DNA of 8,930 nucleotides from an uncultured Roseateles sp. (GTDB lineage: Bacteria > Pseudomonadota > Gammaproteobacteria > Burkholderiales > Burkholderiaceae). The stretch is from the NCBI GenBank assembly GCA_946886855.1, contig CAMPJJ010000163.1, forward strand, positions 1 through 8,930, in the 5' to 3' direction. Of the stretch, positions 6,667 through 8,930 are shown one piece after another. Made by a program: the position numbers and the translations under genes. The notes under the pieces are model-generated. The model was not told where the DNA came from. It did not search any database and worked only from the letters and a program-made list of their open reading frames with translations. How positions within the stretch are numbered: position 1 is the first letter of the stretch; every line of letters starts with the position of its first letter.

Positions 6667-7070
6667 ATGAAGATTGTGGTGGTCGAGGATTCGCTGACCG
6701 TGCGCGACGCGATCCTGGAGCGGCTGGCTGAAGAGCCATTTCTCACCGTGGTGGGCCAGGCGAGCAGTCCGGCCCAAGCCTTTGCGACGGTCAATCTGAG
6801 CAAGCCCGACGCGGTTCTCCTCGACCTCGGCCTCCGCAATGGAACGCACGGCATCGATGTGCTTCAGGAGCTGCGCGCGAGCGGGTTTTCCGGCCACATC
6901 TTCGTGCTGAGCGCGAGCCCGTACGAACGGCGGCCTTCGACTGCAAGGCACGTGGCGCCAACGGCTTCTACGACAAGGGCGACGGCGTGGAGCGTCTCGT
7001 GGCGGATCTGCGGGAGATCGCCCTCGGCGTGCACGTCGAGCCCCTGCGCGTCAACCGGTCCATCAAGTAG
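6667..7070 (+). pseudogene. Single-domain CheY-like response regulator, frameshifted
   Basis: The ATG at 6667 follows GGAGG by four bases. Residues 1-88 are a clear receiver domain: acidic E7/D8 in VVVEDS, phospho-acceptor D53 in AVLLDLGLRNG, and the switch Ser at 82 in FVLSAS. The frame then loses register between about 6925 and 6935. In the next frame the expected remainder appears: AFDCKARGANGFYDKGDG, with the conserved lysine in YDKG, then ERLVADLREI and a natural TAG at 7068-7070. The span of 404 bases is one short of a whole number of codons, so one base is missing, probably in the CGGCGG run. Read without correction, the frame continues as meaningless Arg/Ser/Thr-rich sequence to 7149 and the lysine is lost. 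The repaired protein would be about 134 residues with no output domain. Either a sequencing error or a real inactivating mutation would explain this. No sensor kinase is nearby. Confidence 0.8.
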
Positions 7071-7102
7071 CGGCACGCCATCGCAAGGGGTCTGCTTCGA
7101 GC

Positions 7103-7127
7103 CTCGAGGCCAGCTCCCCGCCTCGAG
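7103..7127. terminator. GC-rich hairpin between the response regulator and the DUF4304 gene
   Basis: CTCGAGGC and GCCTCGAG form a perfect eight-base-pair stem around a nine-base loop, 32 bases after the response regulator's TAG. It may end or attenuate that transcript. No T-run follows, so a factor-independent terminator is not proven. Confidence 0.4.
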
Positions 7128-7154
7128 ACGCCCTTGGCGAGAACGCTGAGCACC

Positions 7155-7769
7155 ATGAATGCACTCGCCCTTCGCGATCAACTCTTTTCAGCACTCCACG
7201 TCGCAACGCTCAAGCCGCTCGGCTACCGGAAGCGGGGGCACTGGCTGATCCGAGACTGTGGCGCCTTGGCCCACGCGTTTTACCTTCGGGCAAGCCGCTT
7301 CGGTAGCCAAACCGAAGCCATCTTCTGGATCGACGTCCAGATTTTCAACGCCGACTGGCATCGCCTGGTCTTCCCGGAACGCCCGTACAAGGGTCCTTCC
7401 GAAGGTCCATGCCTCTCGCTACGAGAACTCGGCAACTGGAGCGATCCCCCGATGAGGTCATTTCAGATTTCATCGGCGGTCGACGTCGAGAGGCTGTTTC
7501 CCATCCTCTCCGATGTCATCGTGCAGATGGCGCTGCCATACCTGGAGCAAAGGACGACGCCGGAGGCTTTGCTCGACCAGCTCGTCGCCAATCCAGAACC
7601 TCACGCCGAATTGACGATCGTGGGTCTTTCACGCTTGCTTGGGCATGAGGCACAGGCGCGCAAATACATGGAGCAGGCGAAGCAGAAAGCCGCACATGAC
7701 AATGAGCTCCGCTTTCTCGAACTACGCGAGCGGAACATCTGGCGGGCGCTCGAAGGTGGTCCGTGCTGA
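7155..7769 (+). CDS. DUF4304 domain-containing protein
   Basis: The protein is 204 residues, soluble, and without a signal peptide or membrane segment. The N-terminal part (about residues 5-130) resembles DUF4304: a helix followed by LKPLGYRKRGHWLIR, then alternating strands AHAFYLRASRF and AIFWIDVQIFN. The C-terminal quarter is helical (LTIVGLSRLLGHEAQARKYM and a Lys/Glu-rich helix), similar to a single TPR-like hairpin. Function of the family is not established. ATG 7155 is preferred because the motif order begins right after it; a TTG at 7134 would add seven residues and has no better ribosome binding site. GAG lies five bases before the ATG, a weak site. The gene's GC content is visibly lower than its neighbours (about 53% in 7681-7740, against about 67% in 4681-4740), suggesting separate acquisition. 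It lies upstream of the deamidase-like gene in the same orientation. Confidence 0.75.
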   Translation: MNALALRDQLFSALHVATLKPLGYRKRGHWLIRDCGALAHAFYLRASRFGSQTEAIFWIDVQIFNADWHRLVFPERPYKGPSEGPCLSLRELGNWSDPPMRSFQISSAVDVERLFPILSDVIVQMALPYLEQRTTPEALLDQLVANPEPHAELTIVGLSRLLGHEAQARKYMEQAKQKAAHDNELRFLELRERNIWRALEGGPC

Positions 7770-7801
7770 CCTGATGGGGAGCCTCGCTGTGGCCGACCCT
7801 C

Positions 7802-7814
7802 GCCGCTGAGCGGC
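7802..7814. terminator. Small hairpin after the DUF4304 gene
   Basis: GCCGC-TGA-GCGGC is a five-base-pair stem with a three-base loop, beginning 33 bases after the DUF4304 stop. There is no T-tract, so its role in ending transcription is a guess. Confidence 0.25.
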
Positions 7815-7831
7815 ATCAACGGCATCCTCCG

Positions 7832-7870
7832 GATTAGGGATGAGCCCGCTCGGGGAACGGGCGCCTAATC
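7832..7870. repeat. Nested inverted repeat upstream of the deamidase-like gene
   Basis: The outer arms GATTAGG (7832-7838) and CCTAATC (7864-7870) are perfect complements, and an inner pair GCCCG (7844-7848) and CGGGC (7858-7862) lies between them. The structure ends 30 bases before the ATG at 7901. It could be an operator, an RNA leader hairpin or a terminator of the upstream gene; the sequence does not decide. Confidence 0.5.
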
Positions 7871-7900
7871 GACGATCGACGGGGACACAGCGAGGGAACC

Positions 7901-8605
7901 ATGATCGAACGGTACTTGCGCGCGGGCGTCCGTTTCCTCTGGAACAAGCCGCCCGACAACCTGGGCAACGTGGGCGGCGCCATCGTCGCCAGTACCGGTG
8001 CGGCGACGCCCCTGATCTACGACGGGCTGGACGGTCATCCGGACATGCTCGATCCGCAGATCCCGCGTAACCCGAACGTCGAGCACGTGCTCGGCATCGC
8101 AGTGGGCGCGGCCGTGCCGTACGCGTGGCTCGACTACGCCCCGGGCCGCACGGCGCAGAAGCCCATGGCCGCGGGGGACGTCCTCACGGGCTACATGAGC
8201 GGCTGCCTCATCGCCCGCGGCACCCTGGGTGGCGCGACGAGCGCCTTCCACCTCGGCACGATCGACAGCCGCCCCGAGGTGAATCGGACGGTGAAGGAGG
8301 TCTTCCATGCGGCGCTGCCCGCGGATGCGACCGGCTTCTTTCCCAACCGCCACTGGCCGCCCGGCGAGGTCCAGTACCTTCAGGAACGCCTAGGCGGCAC
8401 CGCCGGCACGGCGGTGATCCTCGGGCTGGTCACGGCCACGGGGACGTTCTTCTCCGTCCTGATGTTCCAGATCCAGGAGCCCGTCGCGGGAGGCGGAGGC
8501 ACCGTGAGCTTCACGAATCCGGCGGGGCTGCGCTACTGGTGCGTCGGCGGGATCAAGCGGGTCCAGGCGCTCAACCGGGCGCAGCTGGAGAACGAGCTGC
8601 GTTAG
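7901..8605 (+). CDS. Unrecognised protein with an SGC-x14-H deamidase-like motif
   Basis: The protein is 234 residues with ATG at 7901 and GAGGG four bases upstream. I do not recognise the family. It has no signal peptide. It is Gly/Ala-rich with strand-like segments, including GGAIVASTGAATPLIYDGL near residue 25, IAVGAAVPYAWLDYAP near 66, and a hydrophobic run GTAVILGLVTATGTFFSVLM at 169-188 that could be a membrane helix or a buried strand pair. The notable part is GYMSGCLIARG followed by SAFHLGTID: S100-G101-C102 and H117, 15 residues after the cysteine. This matches the Cys/His catalytic pair and the SGC box of CNF1-type glutamine deamidases, whose Cys and His are also 15 apart; BLF1 and CheD share the scheme with other spacing. 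A toxin or effector deamidase is therefore an inference from a short motif only. No secretion partner or clear immunity gene is seen, unless the upstream DUF4304 gene plays that part. Confidence 0.7.
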   Translation: MIERYLRAGVRFLWNKPPDNLGNVGGAIVASTGAATPLIYDGLDGHPDMLDPQIPRNPNVEHVLGIAVGAAVPYAWLDYAPGRTAQKPMAAGDVLTGYMSGCLIARGTLGGATSAFHLGTIDSRPEVNRTVKEVFHAALPADATGFFPNRHWPPGEVQYLQERLGGTAGTAVILGLVTATGTFFSVLMFQIQEPVAGGGGTVSFTNPAGLRYWCVGGIKRVQALNRAQLENELR

Positions 8606-8656
8606 GTCTTCGTGCTTTTGAAGCCCGAGCCAGCCTCCCCGGACTCCAATTTGTGA

Positions 8657-8677
8657 CGAGGCCCGTCCCAGGCCTCG
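8657..8677. terminator. Perfect GC-rich hairpin downstream of the deamidase-like gene
   Basis: CGAGGCC and GGCCTCG form a seven-base-pair stem with a seven-base loop (CGTCCCA), 51 bases after the TAG at 8603-8605. It could end transcription of the gene at 7901-8605, although no T-run follows. It directly precedes the orphan chitin-binding module. Confidence 0.45.
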
Positions 8678-8930
8678 CGCTCAGGCGTTCCCGCCGCGGC
8701 CTGGAAGCCCGACGTCTACTACGCCGCCGGCACCGTCGTGAGCTACAACGGCCAGCTCTACCGCGCCACCGTCAACCAGACCGACTACGCCAGCACCGGC
8801 TGGAACCCGACCAACGCCTCGCTGTGGACCCCTATCGGTCCCGCGAGCGGCCCGGCGCCCTCGCCCGCTCCGTCGCCGGCACCCACGCCGAGCCCGTCGC
8901 CCAGTCCCGCACCGGCGCCCACCCCGGCAC
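8657..8930 (+). pseudogene. Orphan chitin-binding module (CBM5/12, ChtBD3) with Pro-rich linker, lacking a start; 3' end beyond window
   Basis: From 8699 the plus strand encodes one complete type-3 chitin-binding module: AWKPDVYYAAGTVVSYNGQL, then YRATV, GWNP and SLWTPIG. The spacing of the aromatic residues W, YY, Y, Y, W and W is typical of CBM5/12 domains on chitinases and lytic monooxygenases. A (S/A/T)P linker follows and runs off the window, so a catalytic or other domain probably lies beyond. The frame is closed upstream by TGA at 8654-8656, and there is no ATG, GTG or TTG between that stop and the module. No hydrophobic signal peptide is visible in any of the three frames upstream. 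The frame is the same as that of the gene ending at 8605, separated from it by TAG (8603) and TGA (8654). A 5'-truncated remnant, or a gene whose start was lost by frameshift or misassembly, are the two readings. Confidence 0.65.

Noticed and set aside
7134..7154. Earlier TTG start for the DUF4304 gene
   Set aside because: It adds only seven residues, has no better ribosome binding site, and the family-like N-terminus fits the ATG at 7155.

Overview
This is an 8.9 kb GC-rich bacterial segment, most likely from a betaproteobacterium of the order Burkholderiales. That placement is an inference from the codon usage and from family relatives of YnfA, the FecR/TPR-barrel pair and the FAD-GDH-like genes. 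The two ends of the window both run into proline-rich low-complexity coding sequence, so at least two genes are cut off by the window.

Region 1 (1-2622, minus strand) is a two-gene unit. The first gene is an exported TPR protein with a C-terminal outer-membrane barrel of the Slam/DUF560 type, starting at a TTG codon. It overlaps by an ATGA junction a signal-peptide-bearing FecR-domain protein. The FecR protein's C-terminal half is a long Ala-Pro then Gly-Pro rod, encoded by 6-bp tandem repeats and still open at base 1. The pair looks like an envelope or cell-surface module.

Region 2 (2623-6530, plus strand) begins with a 356-bp divergent intergenic region and ynfA, a small four-helix inner-membrane protein. 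Then come three tightly packed genes: a GMC flavoprotein dehydrogenase without a signal peptide, carrying a C-x5-C-x3-C cysteine triad; a Tat-signal small subunit of the gluconate 2-dehydrogenase subunit 3 family; and a secreted DUF1080 (3-keto-disaccharide hydrolase) protein. Together they read as a periplasmic sugar 3-oxidation and 3-keto-glycoside cleavage unit. The flavoprotein would be carried out by its Tat-tagged partner. No cytochrome c acceptor subunit is encoded nearby.

Region 3 (6531-7900) holds a single-domain CheY-like response regulator broken by a one-base frameshift, and a DUF4304 protein of visibly lower GC. Several GC-rich hairpins separate the genes.

Region 4 (7901-8930) holds an unrecognised 234-residue protein whose SGC-x14-H motif resembles the catalytic pair of CNF1/BLF1/CheD-type glutamine deamidases. 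It is followed by an orphan chitin-binding (CBM5/12) module with a Pro-rich linker that has no start codon or signal peptide and is open at the window end. The deamidase-like ORF is the best candidate for something undescribed.
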